From an uncultured Bacteroidales bacterium (GTDB lineage: Bacteria; Bacteroidota; Bacteroidia; Bacteroidales; Paludibacteraceae): a stretch of DNA of 64,000 nt. Shown piece by piece: positions 1 to 8,115 of the stretch (its first letter is position 1; every line of letters begins with the position of its first letter). The translations under genes and the position numbers were made by a program. The stretch spans positions 143,208 to 207,207 of the forward strand of contig CAKUYO010000002.1 of assembly GCA_934716995.1 (NCBI GenBank), read 5' to 3'. The notes under the pieces are model-generated. The model ran no database searches, had not been told where the DNA came from, and saw only the letters and a list, made by a program, of their open reading frames with translations.

Positions 1-49
1 TTCATAATTCATAATTCATAATTTATAATTCATAATTAATAATTCATAA
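1..49. repeat. Heptamer array upstream of trkA
   Basis: Seven in-phase 7-mers: ttcataa three times, tttataa, ttcataa, ttaataa, ttcataa. It ends 7 bases before the trkA ATG and may continue beyond the window edge. Confidence 0.85.
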
Positions 50-55
50 TTAACT

Positions 56-1393
56 ATGCGTGTTATCATTGCCGGTGCAGGGGAAGTGGGAACCCACTTG
101 GCGAAACTCCTGTCGCAAGAGGATATGGAGATTAGTCTGATGGACGAGAGCAGGGAAAGGCTCGGGCTGCTCGATTCCAACTATGATATGCTTACCAAGG
201 TAGGCAGCCCTACTTCTATCCATGACCTGCAGAATATCGGTGTCAGGAACGTGGACCTGTTTATCTCCGTTACCCCCCACGAGACGGAGAATATCACTTC
301 CTGCCTGATAGCCAACCGCTTGGGTGCCAAGCGCACACTGGCACGCATAGACAACTACGAGTATCTGCTCCCCGAGAACCGCAAGATATTCGAAGATATG
401 GGTCTCAACCATCTCATCTACCCCGAGGTGCTGGCAGCCAACGAGATAGAGGAGTCGCTGCGCACCAACTGGATGCGTTTCCACCTGTCGCTCTGCGACG
501 GGGCGTTGGAGTTGTGCGTCGTCAAAGTGCGTGAGGGGGCTGCCGTAGTGAACAAAGCCTTCAGTTCGGGTATCTACAGCCACGGGCGTTTCCGTATAGT
601 GGCTATCAAGCGCGAGAGCGAGACCATCATTCCGCGCGGTAACGACCAAGTGCTGGCAGGCGATGTGGTATATGTAGTTTGCAATGCAGAAGAGATGGAT
701 TTTCTGCGTGAGCAACTCGGCAAGACCAAGGGCGAAATCAAGAATGTGATCTTCTTCGGCGGTTCGCGTATCGCCCGCAAAGCCGCCTTGGCACTTACAG
801 AGAAAGGTCTCAGTATAAAGATATTGGAGAAAAACAGGGAGGTATGCGACCAACTCTCCGACAAACTGCCCCATGCGCTGATTATCAACGCCGACGGGTC
901 GGATATGTCGGTGCTCAAAGAGGAGGGCATACAGGACGCCGATGCGTTTGTGGCAGTAACGGAGAGCAGCGAGGCGAACATCTTTGCCTGCCTTGCCGCC
1001 AAGCGTTTCGGCGTAGGCAAGACCATCGCCGAGGTGGAGAATATCGACTATATCCCTATGGCGGAAGCACTTGACATCGGTACGGTGCTCAACAAAAAGA
1101 CCATTGCCGCATCGTACATCTACCAGATGCTGCTCGATGCCAGTGTGCTCAATATCCACAACCTGACCAGTGCCGATGCCGAGATTGTGGTGTTTATTGC
1201 CAAAGAGGGTAGCCGTATCACGCATAGCAAGATACGCGATATGCAACTGCCCGAAGATACCAATATCGGTGCCATCGTCCGTGCCGGCGAAGGTGTATTG
1301 GTGAACGGCGAGACACAAATCGTAACCAACGACCAGGTGATCGTATTCTGCAAGAAACATGTCTTGCGCCACTTGGAACGATTCTTCAAGTAA
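56..1393 (+). CDS. trkA: Trk potassium uptake regulator TrkA
   Basis: Cytoplasmic NAD(H)-binding subunit that gates the TrkH potassium channel. The 445 residues hold two RCK units. The first opens with the Rossmann motif GAGEVG at residues 7-12; the second starts near residue 230 with a degenerate glycine motif (FGGSRIA) followed by an acidic strand. Each is followed by a TrkA_C-like domain. Length and two-fold architecture match classical TrkA. The ATG at 56 begins exactly at the Rossmann strand. trkH follows after 3 bases, so the two are co-transcribed. An AT-rich heptamer array lies immediately upstream, and no promoter boxes are visible before the window edge. Confidence 0.93.
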   Translation: MRVIIAGAGEVGTHLAKLLSQEDMEISLMDESRERLGLLDSNYDMLTKVGSPTSIHDLQNIGVRNVDLFISVTPHETENITSCLIANRLGAKRTLARIDNYEYLLPENRKIFEDMGLNHLIYPEVLAANEIEESLRTNWMRFHLSLCDGALELCVVKVREGAAVVNKAFSSGIYSHGRFRIVAIKRESETIIPRGNDQVLAGDVVYVVCNAEEMDFLREQLGKTKGEIKNVIFFGGSRIARKAALALTEKGLSIKILEKNREVCDQLSDKLPHALIINADGSDMSVLKEEGIQDADAFVAVTESSEANIFACLAAKRFGVGKTIAEVENIDYIPMAEALDIGTVLNKKTIAASYIYQMLLDASVLNIHNLTSADAEIVVFIAKEGSRITHSKIRDMQLPEDTNIGAIVRAGEGVLVNGETQIVTNDQVIVFCKKHVLRHLERFFK

Positions 1394-1396
1394 GTT

Positions 1397-2899
1397 ATGA
1401 CCCGTACATTTAATTGGCGATTAGTATTCAAGACAATGGGAGTGTTGCTCTGTATAGAGGCGCTCTTTATGCTTGTCCCCACTTTTACCTCTTTCGGGTT
1501 TGGCGATCCTGATACAGGGGCATTCCTCGTATCTACGATACTTACGCTATTGGGTGGTTTACTGCTGTGCATCTGCGGACGCAATGCAACCAAGCACGTG
1601 GGCGAACGCGAAGGCTATTTTATTGTCGCCACCGTATGGATAGTCTATTCCGTCTTCGGAATGCTCCCATTCTGGCTAAGCGGGGCAATGACCACCGTTA
1701 CCGACTGCTGGTTTGAGACGATGTCGGGTCTCACCACCACGGGCGCAACCGTAATACCGGATGTAGAAACAATGACCCACGGCATATTGCTATGGCGTGC
1801 GCTGAGCCAGTGGCTGGGTGGTATGGGTATCATTGTTTTGAGCGTGGCGATACTGCCGATGTTCGGATTGGGCGGTATGCAGTTGTACGCCGCAGAAGCT
1901 ACCGGGGTGAGTTACGAGAAACTATCGCCGCGTATAGCCGATACAGCCAAACATATGTGGGGTACGTATATACTCCTGACGCTGGCGGAAACGGGTATCC
2001 TGTGGCTGCTCGGGATGGACGGATTCGACTCGGTGTGCCACTCGATGTCCACCGTTGCTACAGGCGGTTTTTCAACCAAGAATGCCAGTATCATCAACTA
2101 TTCGCCTGCAATCCAGTACACCATTGCCGTTTTTATGTTCCTGTCGGGTATCAATTTCACACAACTGATCTACCTTTTCCGCGGTAAGCCGTCGCGCCTG
2201 CTGCACGACGAAGAGACACGTTGGTATGCCGGAGCAGTAGGGCTATGCACTTTAGTACTGGGTACAGGGCTCTTTTTACATTATAATTTCATAGAGCCTG
2301 TACCTAATCAGTTTGTCGTTGATGCCGATTTTTTTGCCGATGCAGAGCGTGCCGTCCGCAAGAGTTTCTTTACTGTTGCTTCTGCAATGACCTCTACAGG
2401 ATTTGCGGCAAGTGACTATATGTCCTGGTCACGATTGTTTTGGGTAATGGTCTTCTTTATGATGTTTACCGGTGCATCGTCGGGTAGTACGTCAGGCGGC
2501 ATCAAATGGGTGCGTATCGGGATTTTTGCAAAGAGTGCTCTCACGGAACTGAAACGCCGTATTCATCCCAATGCCGTGTTGCCGGTGCGTTTCAACGGGC
2601 ATACAGTTTCGGAACAGACAATCAGTAATGTGATGGCGTTTATGTTCTTCTACATTATGATTATTGTGCTGACCGTACTTATATTCTGCGCCACGGGCGT
2701 ACCTTTCGATGAAGCCATCGGCACTGCCGTGTCGGGTATCGGCAATGTGGGTGTAAGTATCGGCAGTTTCGGTCCTGCGGGTACATACGCCGATTTCCCG
2801 ATTATTGCCAAATGGACAATGACCATCGTTATGCTCATCGGGCGTCTGGAGATTTTCACCGTGCTGTTGCTTTTCACCAAAGCCCTCTGGCAGAAATAA
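1397..2899 (+). CDS. trkH: Trk potassium transporter membrane subunit TrkH
   Basis: Inner-membrane potassium translocating subunit, 500 residues, typical of TrkH/KtrB proteins. The four selectivity-filter loops are visible: TTTGATV near residue 112, TVATGGFS near 220, MTSTGFA near 334 and SGIGNVG near 446. Each is flanked by hydrophobic helices. It works with the TrkA subunit encoded 3 bases upstream. The C-terminus ends at the last helix, as usual. A bidirectional hairpin terminator and an 11-bp repeat array follow downstream. Confidence 0.94.
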   Translation: MTRTFNWRLVFKTMGVLLCIEALFMLVPTFTSFGFGDPDTGAFLVSTILTLLGGLLLCICGRNATKHVGEREGYFIVATVWIVYSVFGMLPFWLSGAMTTVTDCWFETMSGLTTTGATVIPDVETMTHGILLWRALSQWLGGMGIIVLSVAILPMFGLGGMQLYAAEATGVSYEKLSPRIADTAKHMWGTYILLTLAETGILWLLGMDGFDSVCHSMSTVATGGFSTKNASIINYSPAIQYTIAVFMFLSGINFTQLIYLFRGKPSRLLHDEETRWYAGAVGLCTLVLGTGLFLHYNFIEPVPNQFVVDADFFADAERAVRKSFFTVASAMTSTGFAASDYMSWSRLFWVMVFFMMFTGASSGSTSGGIKWVRIGIFAKSALTELKRRIHPNAVLPVRFNGHTVSEQTISNVMAFMFFYIMIIVLTVLIFCATGVPFDEAIGTAVSGIGNVGVSIGSFGPAGTYADFPIIAKWTMTIVMLIGRLEIFTVLLLFTKALWQK

Positions 2900-3000
2900 G
2901 GGCGAGTTTCATACACCTATAAAACCCAACCGACAAAACCCGTCTTGCGGCACAACCGGCATCCCACTGTGCGCTGCATTGTTACAAAAACGGACAAAGC

Positions 3001-3077
3001 ATCCTATAACTATCCTATAACGAATCACCTATCAATCACCTATCAATCACCTATACCTTCTATACACTTTCTATACA
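3001..3077. repeat. 11-bp-unit tandem repeat array
   Basis: Seven consecutive 11-mers in strict phase, in an A A B B B C C pattern: atcctataact, atcctataacg, aatcacctatc twice, aatcacctata, ccttctataca, ctttctataca. It lies in the intergenic gap after trkH. Part of it (3014-3043) is identical to part of the array at 45766-45820. Confidence 0.85.
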
Positions 3078-3096
3078 CAGGAATTAGGGAAATAAA

Positions 3097-3135
3097 AAGA
3101 GACTGTCCTACTATAATTTTGTAAGACAGTCTCTT
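3097..3135. terminator. Bidirectional terminator hairpin
   Basis: Perfect 11-bp stem AAGAGACTGTC / GACAGTCTCTT with a 17-nt AT-rich loop, with A-rich DNA on its left side. It lies between convergent trkH and the GH128 gene and can serve both. Confidence 0.7.
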
Positions 3136-3163
3136 AGTTCTCTCTATACAGGAGATGGATACG

Positions 3164-4543
3164 CTAATAGATTACGGGTACACCCAACAGATTATAAGTT
3201 TTGCCGTTGCGTTGAATTAAGACCTCACCATTGTACAATACTTTGCGCGTTTGCGGATTGGCGGCGGATACACTATGTAGAGCCGTCGGAGCCGAGTTCA
3301 GGCAAAACCAGTTGAAATAGAACATACGGGAAGCACTGTATATTTTGAGCGTATGCTTGCCGGCGGGAAGAACGATGGGGAAGTCTTCTTCGCCCCACGT
3401 GGAGAAATCGCCGGTGGCTGCGGGTTTGATAGTGGAGACAAGGACATCATCCATATACAGACGCACTTCAGCCCCCGCTTTGGTAGCCCAACGGGGGTGG
3501 AAATAGTAGGTGCCTGCTGCGGGTATCTCCACCAAATAGGATGCCGATTTGCCGCTTTCGAAATCGCGTATCATCAGTGTGCTGTCGTCGGAGGACGGGC
3601 GCACCGTACAACCTGTTTGCGTAATAAAGTGTTCGGCTTCGATACGGGTATCCGTTTGATGATAATAGGTGGTGTCGAAGGCGGACAACTGGGTATATAC
3701 CTTGCCCAATGTAGTAAGTTTGCCCTGCCCCGGTGCTACAAGGTTGGCATGGCGTGCCATACCGTAACTCATAAACCATGCATAGCGGAACACATTCGGG
3801 TTCTTCTCCAAAGATTCCAGTTCGGAGGTGATAAAATTGATATGCGCCGTGGTGTCGGCAGTGCCGCCTGCGTTGTAGTTGAACTCGGTGAGCCACACCT
3901 GACGGTTTCCGTGCTCGGCGGAAAGGCGGTCGATATAGGGTTTGTACGCCCCTGTAGGCATATAGAGGTGCAGTCCGAGATAGTCCACGCGGCAATCGGG
4001 GCACGCCTCAAAGAAGGCGTTGTAGTAGTCAAAGGGGTCGGCATAGCAGACTAGTTTGCCATCAATGGTATCGCAACAGGTGGCATCCGCTGCCGCAAAA
4101 TTGACGGCGGGTCCGACTATCTGGAGGTTGAAACGGTCGGCGATTTCCTCTATCTCGTGCCATTTGGCAGCCGCCTGACGGGGCGACATATTCGCCTGCG
4201 TACTGAAATTGGGTTCGTTGTAGCCCAAGATATAGCGGATATTCGGATGCTGCTCGAGATAGGCGATGAGGTCGGCTTGATAGTTTTCCTGTCCCCAGCC
4301 CCAAATCATCGGTACATAGTCCATGCCGGTGTCCTCAAAGTCATTTTGGAGGATATTGGGGGCTTTGTACGACCAGTTGTAGAACCACGAGCAGCCCGCA
4401 TCCAACGCTTCGAAATTCTCACGATATGCCATCTCGTTGGTACAGAAGCCTCGCTTGGCAGAAAGGTGTTGTGCCCACCCTGTACCACAAGCGGCACAGA
4501 GCAGGCACAGAGTAAGTGCGTAAGAGCGCAAAGGACGAGTCAT
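3164..4543 (-). CDS. Secreted GH128-like glycosidase with CBM6-like domain
   Basis: 459 residues. Signal peptide (about 1-24), then a TIM-barrel catalytic core of the Asl1/GH128 type (about 28-285), whose known members cleave beta-1,3-glucan. The acid/base is probably E110 in GYNEPNF and the nucleophile E219 in WLTEFN. Residues about 300-425 resemble a CBM6-type jelly roll (RIEAEH start, GKHTLKIY). The last 25 residues are the shared tail NGEVLIQRNGKTYNLLG. It is last in the long rhamnose/PUL operon and about 40% similar by eye to the GH128 gene at 5329-6690. Substrate is inferred only; a rhamnose-linked glucan is possible. Confidence 0.8.
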   Translation of the reverse strand: MTRPLRSYALTLCLLCAACGTGWAQHLSAKRGFCTNEMAYRENFEALDAGCSWFYNWSYKAPNILQNDFEDTGMDYVPMIWGWGQENYQADLIAYLEQHPNIRYILGYNEPNFSTQANMSPRQAAAKWHEIEEIADRFNLQIVGPAVNFAAADATCCDTIDGKLVCYADPFDYYNAFFEACPDCRVDYLGLHLYMPTGAYKPYIDRLSAEHGNRQVWLTEFNYNAGGTADTTAHINFITSELESLEKNPNVFRYAWFMSYGMARHANLVAPGQGKLTTLGKVYTQLSAFDTTYYHQTDTRIEAEHFITQTGCTVRPSSDDSTLMIRDFESGKSASYLVEIPAAGTYYFHPRWATKAGAEVRLYMDDVLVSTIKPAATGDFSTWGEEDFPIVLPAGKHTLKIYSASRMFYFNWFCLNSAPTALHSVSAANPQTRKVLYNGEVLIQRNGKTYNLLGVPVIY

Positions 4544-4563
4544 TATAATACAGATTATACGGA

Positions 4564-5316
4564 TTAGAGGGCTATGCCGAGTGCATTGTAGCGTGTGTTG
4601 CCACGATAAATGACAATCTGCCCGTCTTCGATAGTCTTTACGGCTTTCTGGGAATCAGCAGAGATGTTCTGTACCGGTGTGTCATTGGGGTCTCCGATGA
4701 ACAGTTCAGCAAACGAAATTTTGCTTACGCCTTTGGTAAGGGTGTTGACATTGAGTTGGATAAACATCACGTTTGTTCCCGTGATGACGCCCGGTTTCCA
4801 GCCTTTGTCCATCATCTGATAGACAGGTATGGAGATTTGCTTCCACGTCTTGTTGTCGCGCTCGGCTTGTGAGAGCATCTCGTTGTTGATAGCCAAATCA
4901 TATTTGGTATTGTCTGCGCCGACAATGGTGAGATTCACAGCCGTACCATCAGCATTATAGATGTTGGTTTTTACATAGAAACTGAGTACATCGTTCTCGG
5001 TAACCTTGGAGAGATCGATATTACATTTTTCATAGACAAAAGCCAAGCCGCCCCAACCGTCGTTCTCCGCGTCGGCAGTCATCTCGGTGTACATAGCCCC
5101 GTTAGGACCAGCGTCGGCACCGGCAGCGATGTCCAAGGTGTTGGGTTTGGTTTCGCCGACATAGTCACGCTGCCAAATCCAGATGTTGTTGTAGGGCTGA
5201 TAGGTGTACTGGTCTTGTTTGAGGAACTCATCGAAGATGAAATAGGTACGACCTTCTGCGAAGATGTTAGCACACATTGCTACGAGGAGCAATGAAAGAA
5301 AAGAGATTTTTTTCAT
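4564..5316 (-). CDS. Small secreted protein, jelly-roll-like, shared C-terminal tail
   Basis: 250 residues with a clear signal peptide (about 1-20). Residues 25-210 are rich in aromatic and Asn/Asp residues in beta-strand-like alternation, suggesting a carbohydrate-binding jelly roll, but I do not recognise the family. The end carries the tail DGQIVIYRGNTRYNALG also seen on its neighbours. It sits between two GH128 genes, 20 bases before the downstream one, so it is probably an accessory binding protein for the same glycan. No catalytic motif was seen. Confidence 0.72.
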   Translation of the reverse strand: MKKISFLSLLLVAMCANIFAEGRTYFIFDEFLKQDQYTYQPYNNIWIWQRDYVGETKPNTLDIAAGADAGPNGAMYTEMTADAENDGWGGLAFVYEKCNIDLSKVTENDVLSFYVKTNIYNADGTAVNLTIVGADNTKYDLAINNEMLSQAERDNKTWKQISIPVYQMMDKGWKPGVITGTNVMFIQLNVNTLTKGVSKISFAELFIGDPNDTPVQNISADSQKAVKTIEDGQIVIYRGNTRYNALGIAL

Positions 5317-5328
5317 AATTGTATAAAG

Positions 5329-6690
5329 TTAATTGTTGTTTACTATTTGTCCGATGGCGTTATATGCCACGCCATTGCGGAGGATACGGAATTGCCCGTT
5401 TGGGGCAATCTCTTTACTATTTTCCAGACCATTCCTCGAGGTTAGCCCTGTAAGAACAGATGGAAGAGCAAGGGTGAGATAGTTGAAATCACACGAGCCG
5501 TCCGTCAGACGGATACGCAGTGTATGTTTGCCGTCCGGCAGGGAGAGGGTGGTTTCCACGTCTTGCCACGTTGTCCAACCTCCCGTGGCGGGAATGGTGA
5601 GAGCGGTTTGTTCTACACCATCTATATCAACGGCTATTTGCGTGGTCTGTTCGCCTGCGGTGCGGAGCGAGAGGCGGTAGTCATCTGTAGCGGGAATGTC
5701 TATCTGATAGTCCATACTGCTGCCTACGGAAGTATAACCGACAGATAGGTTGCCGTCGGTATCGGTACTCTCAACCAACGAGACATTCTGCATACGGACA
5801 TAATGCTCCGCCTCAATACGCCCCACAGAGTGGTAGAATGTGGTGTCGTAGGACGACATATTGGCATATACATTGCCCAACAGGGATAGTTCGCCTGTAT
5901 GGGAGGTCAGCAAATCGGGAAGGATACCTCCACGTGCCAAGAACCAAGCATAGCGGAAAATACGCGGATCTTGCTCCATCCAGTCAATCATATCCACCAT
6001 AAACGCCCGCTGCTCGTCGACCGTACCATTGTCGCCCATTCCGTTCTTATCCATATTGAACTCGGTGAGCCAGATAGGCTTGCGGAATTGGTTGTACAGT
6101 TGCTCGATACTGCCTTTGACGGCATCGCGGTTGCCCATATAGAAATGGACGGCGATATAGTCCACGCGGCAATCGGTACAGAGTGCAAAGAAATCGCGCA
6201 ACCAGTCATAAGGGCTGTTGTAGGTTGTGCCGTTCTCCTCCACGCAGTAGCCGCACCAGTTGGGTGCCGGCGAAACAAGTTTGAGACCGAACTCATCGGC
6301 AATGGCTTGCAAACCTCCCCAAGCCGCAGCCGCAGCGGAGGGAGTCATATTGGCTTGGTCGCGAAAGTTGGGTTCATTGAACGCCAGCAGGTAGTCCGTT
6401 TCCGGGTGCGCCGCGAGATAAGTACGCAGGTCAGCGGCATCGTATGTACCGTTCCACGCCATCGGTACAAACGCTACACCGTTGCCGAATGTGTCGTGCC
6501 AAGTGGATGTGCCCCAGCAATAGCCCCAACTGACGGCAGAAGAAAGTGCGGCAAAGTCGGCAGCACGCATCTTGCTTTGGTCGAAACCGATGCCGCGTTT
6601 CGGGCTACGAGTCTGCGCACTGAGCCATACACAAGGCATACAGCCCAAGGCACAAACAAGAAAAGACAATATGAAATGACGGGTAGACAT
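5329..6690 (-). CDS. Secreted GH128-like glycosidase with CBM6-like domain (second copy)
   Basis: 453 residues, paralogue of the gene at 3164-4543. Signal peptide about 1-26; barrel about 31-280 with putative acid/base E106 in FNEPNF and nucleophile E210 in WLTEFN; CBM6-like domain about 295-420 (RIEAEHY, DGKHTLRIR); shared tail NGQFRILRNGVAYNAIG. Twelve bases separate it from the next gene downstream. Keeping both copies with conserved catalytic glutamates suggests two related specificities rather than a decaying duplicate. The exact linkage cleaved cannot be read from the sequence. Confidence 0.8.
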   Translation of the reverse strand: MSTRHFILSFLVCALGCMPCVWLSAQTRSPKRGIGFDQSKMRAADFAALSSAVSWGYCWGTSTWHDTFGNGVAFVPMAWNGTYDAADLRTYLAAHPETDYLLAFNEPNFRDQANMTPSAAAAAWGGLQAIADEFGLKLVSPAPNWCGYCVEENGTTYNSPYDWLRDFFALCTDCRVDYIAVHFYMGNRDAVKGSIEQLYNQFRKPIWLTEFNMDKNGMGDNGTVDEQRAFMVDMIDWMEQDPRIFRYAWFLARGGILPDLLTSHTGELSLLGNVYANMSSYDTTFYHSVGRIEAEHYVRMQNVSLVESTDTDGNLSVGYTSVGSSMDYQIDIPATDDYRLSLRTAGEQTTQIAVDIDGVEQTALTIPATGGWTTWQDVETTLSLPDGKHTLRIRLTDGSCDFNYLTLALPSVLTGLTSRNGLENSKEIAPNGQFRILRNGVAYNAIGQIVNNN

Positions 6691-6696
6691 TATTTG

Positions 6697-7950
6697 CTAT
6701 TGCAGAATATATTTTTGTCCGTTTTGTAGCACCACACCACGATAGGAAGTATCTACGCGACGCCCGAGCAGGTCATAGAAAGGAGCGTTCATATCCAATG
6801 AATGCTGCGGCATATCGGTGTTCGGGACAGCAGAAGGAGTGGCTTTCTCGTTGGTAAAATAGATATAATCGAATTGTATGGTACGCCCTGCCGCATTATT
6901 GTTGCCTGACGAGAAAGTAACCACTGTAGCCCCCGCCGCCGATTTGGACAAGTGCTTGGCTCCTTGCAGTACATTCTCCAAAGGCAACTCTTTGACGACA
7001 AACTTTGCCGAATCGGCATAGGTGGTAACCAAGTCAAGATTCTGTGCATTGCCGCCCAGTTCGATAGTAAGTCCGCGGTCAGTACCGTTCTCAACCACCT
7101 CACTACGCAGGCAAACTACCATACGCCATGTGCGATAGACGGGCGACAGATCCACCATTGCATTGTTTTTCAGTTGGAAATTGAACCACCATTGCTCCTG
7201 TGTAGTGATACCGAGGGACTCGGAAGACGGTGTGCAGTTCCACCACTCGGAGGTAACAAAAGAGGTTTCTGTATAGTCGGTTTCCATTACCCCGTCAGGT
7301 GTAATGGCAGAACCTTTGCGCAAGTAGATACGCTGTTCGTCCTGCTCGGGTATCTCCTCGGGTTCGGTAGTGATAATAGTGCCGGCGGTACCGGAATCCA
7401 AATTGGTTGCATCATCGGTGAGGTATGCCACATCAATAGCAATGTAGCCTTCGCCCAAACCATCAGAATGGAGTTGGAACTGTGTACCCGACATCGATTC
7501 CGTATAAACAGGGTGATTGGCGGCATCGGCTATCTTGTAAACCAATGTGTGCCAGTTACCGTCGAAGTACTGTGCATCACGGAGTTGGTAACTGACATCA
7601 TTATTCAAACGGATATTGAGCGCATTGGATTGGTCAGAACATGCGAGGTTGGAACGGAACTTCATCACAAAATAGCCGTCCTTTACCGCCGACATATCGG
7701 TAGCGGCAAGCAGGTTCTGATTGAACGAGAACCACGAGTTTGCGACCTTGATATAGGCAAAATCGGTGGTGTCTGGAATGAGGGTAAGGTTATTCCACTG
7801 AATAGAAGTACCTTGTTCGTTGCACAAATCGATACTATTTACCTCTGTGGGGAGTGTAGTTCCCTGACGAAAAAAATAGAAACGTGTTTCGGCTTGCGCC
7901 ATTGTTGTTGCGGCAGCAATAGCCAGCAACAAAGTGCAGATGTGTTTCAT
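6697..7950 (-). CDS. Secreted two-module carbohydrate-binding-like protein with T9SS-type tail
   Basis: 417 residues with a signal peptide (about 1-20). Two similar beta-rich modules can be seen (about 21-185 and 205-375), each starting RFYF or RIYL, ending YLT or YFT, and containing several exposed Trp and Phe; an internal duplication is inferred. The C-terminus differs from its neighbours: FYDLLGRRVDTSYRGVVLQN then GQKYILQ. This matches the order of the classical type A type-IX-secretion sorting domain. No catalytic residues were identified. It lies 6 bases before the GH128 gene in the same operon and is probably a glycan-binding surface protein. Confidence 0.7.
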   Translation of the reverse strand: MKHICTLLLAIAAATTMAQAETRFYFFRQGTTLPTEVNSIDLCNEQGTSIQWNNLTLIPDTTDFAYIKVANSWFSFNQNLLAATDMSAVKDGYFVMKFRSNLACSDQSNALNIRLNNDVSYQLRDAQYFDGNWHTLVYKIADAANHPVYTESMSGTQFQLHSDGLGEGYIAIDVAYLTDDATNLDSGTAGTIITTEPEEIPEQDEQRIYLRKGSAITPDGVMETDYTETSFVTSEWWNCTPSSESLGITTQEQWWFNFQLKNNAMVDLSPVYRTWRMVVCLRSEVVENGTDRGLTIELGGNAQNLDLVTTYADSAKFVVKELPLENVLQGAKHLSKSAAGATVVTFSSGNNNAAGRTIQFDYIYFTNEKATPSAVPNTDMPQHSLDMNAPFYDLLGRRVDTSYRGVVLQNGQKYILQ

Positions 7951-7988
7951 AATGACTGATATTTAGTTGTTAGTAAAAAAGCGTCTGT

Positions 7989-8111
7989 TCAGATAGCATT
8001 ATCGGGAGACATCCAGCCGCCATCGCGCAAGCCGATATTGTTGCTACCTATCAGCAACTGATTGCATTGCAGGTTGAGCACCTCAGTGCGAGGTTGAATA
8101 TATGTTTTCAT
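7989..8111 (-). CDS. 40-residue peptide of the Bacteroidales small-protein type
   Basis: A 40-codon frame runs from ATG at 8111 to TGA at 7989. It begins MKTYIQPRTEVLNLQC and continues NQLLIGSNNIGLRDGG. Peptides starting MKK.YI.P...V and then an LL.GS stretch are common and usually unannotated in Bacteroidales; this is from memory, not a search. It fills the only gap of more than 100 bases in this part of the operon, 4 bases after the 465-residue secreted protein. It has no signal peptide or transmembrane segment. Function unknown. Confidence 0.6.
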   Translation of the reverse strand: MKTYIQPRTEVLNLQCNQLLIGSNNIGLRDGGWMSPDNAI

Positions 8112-8115
8112 ACGA

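Noticed and set aside
50..1372. Long open frame opposite trkA
   Set aside because: The trkA frame has intact Rossmann motifs along its length; the antisense translation has no recognisable family and reflects codon bias.
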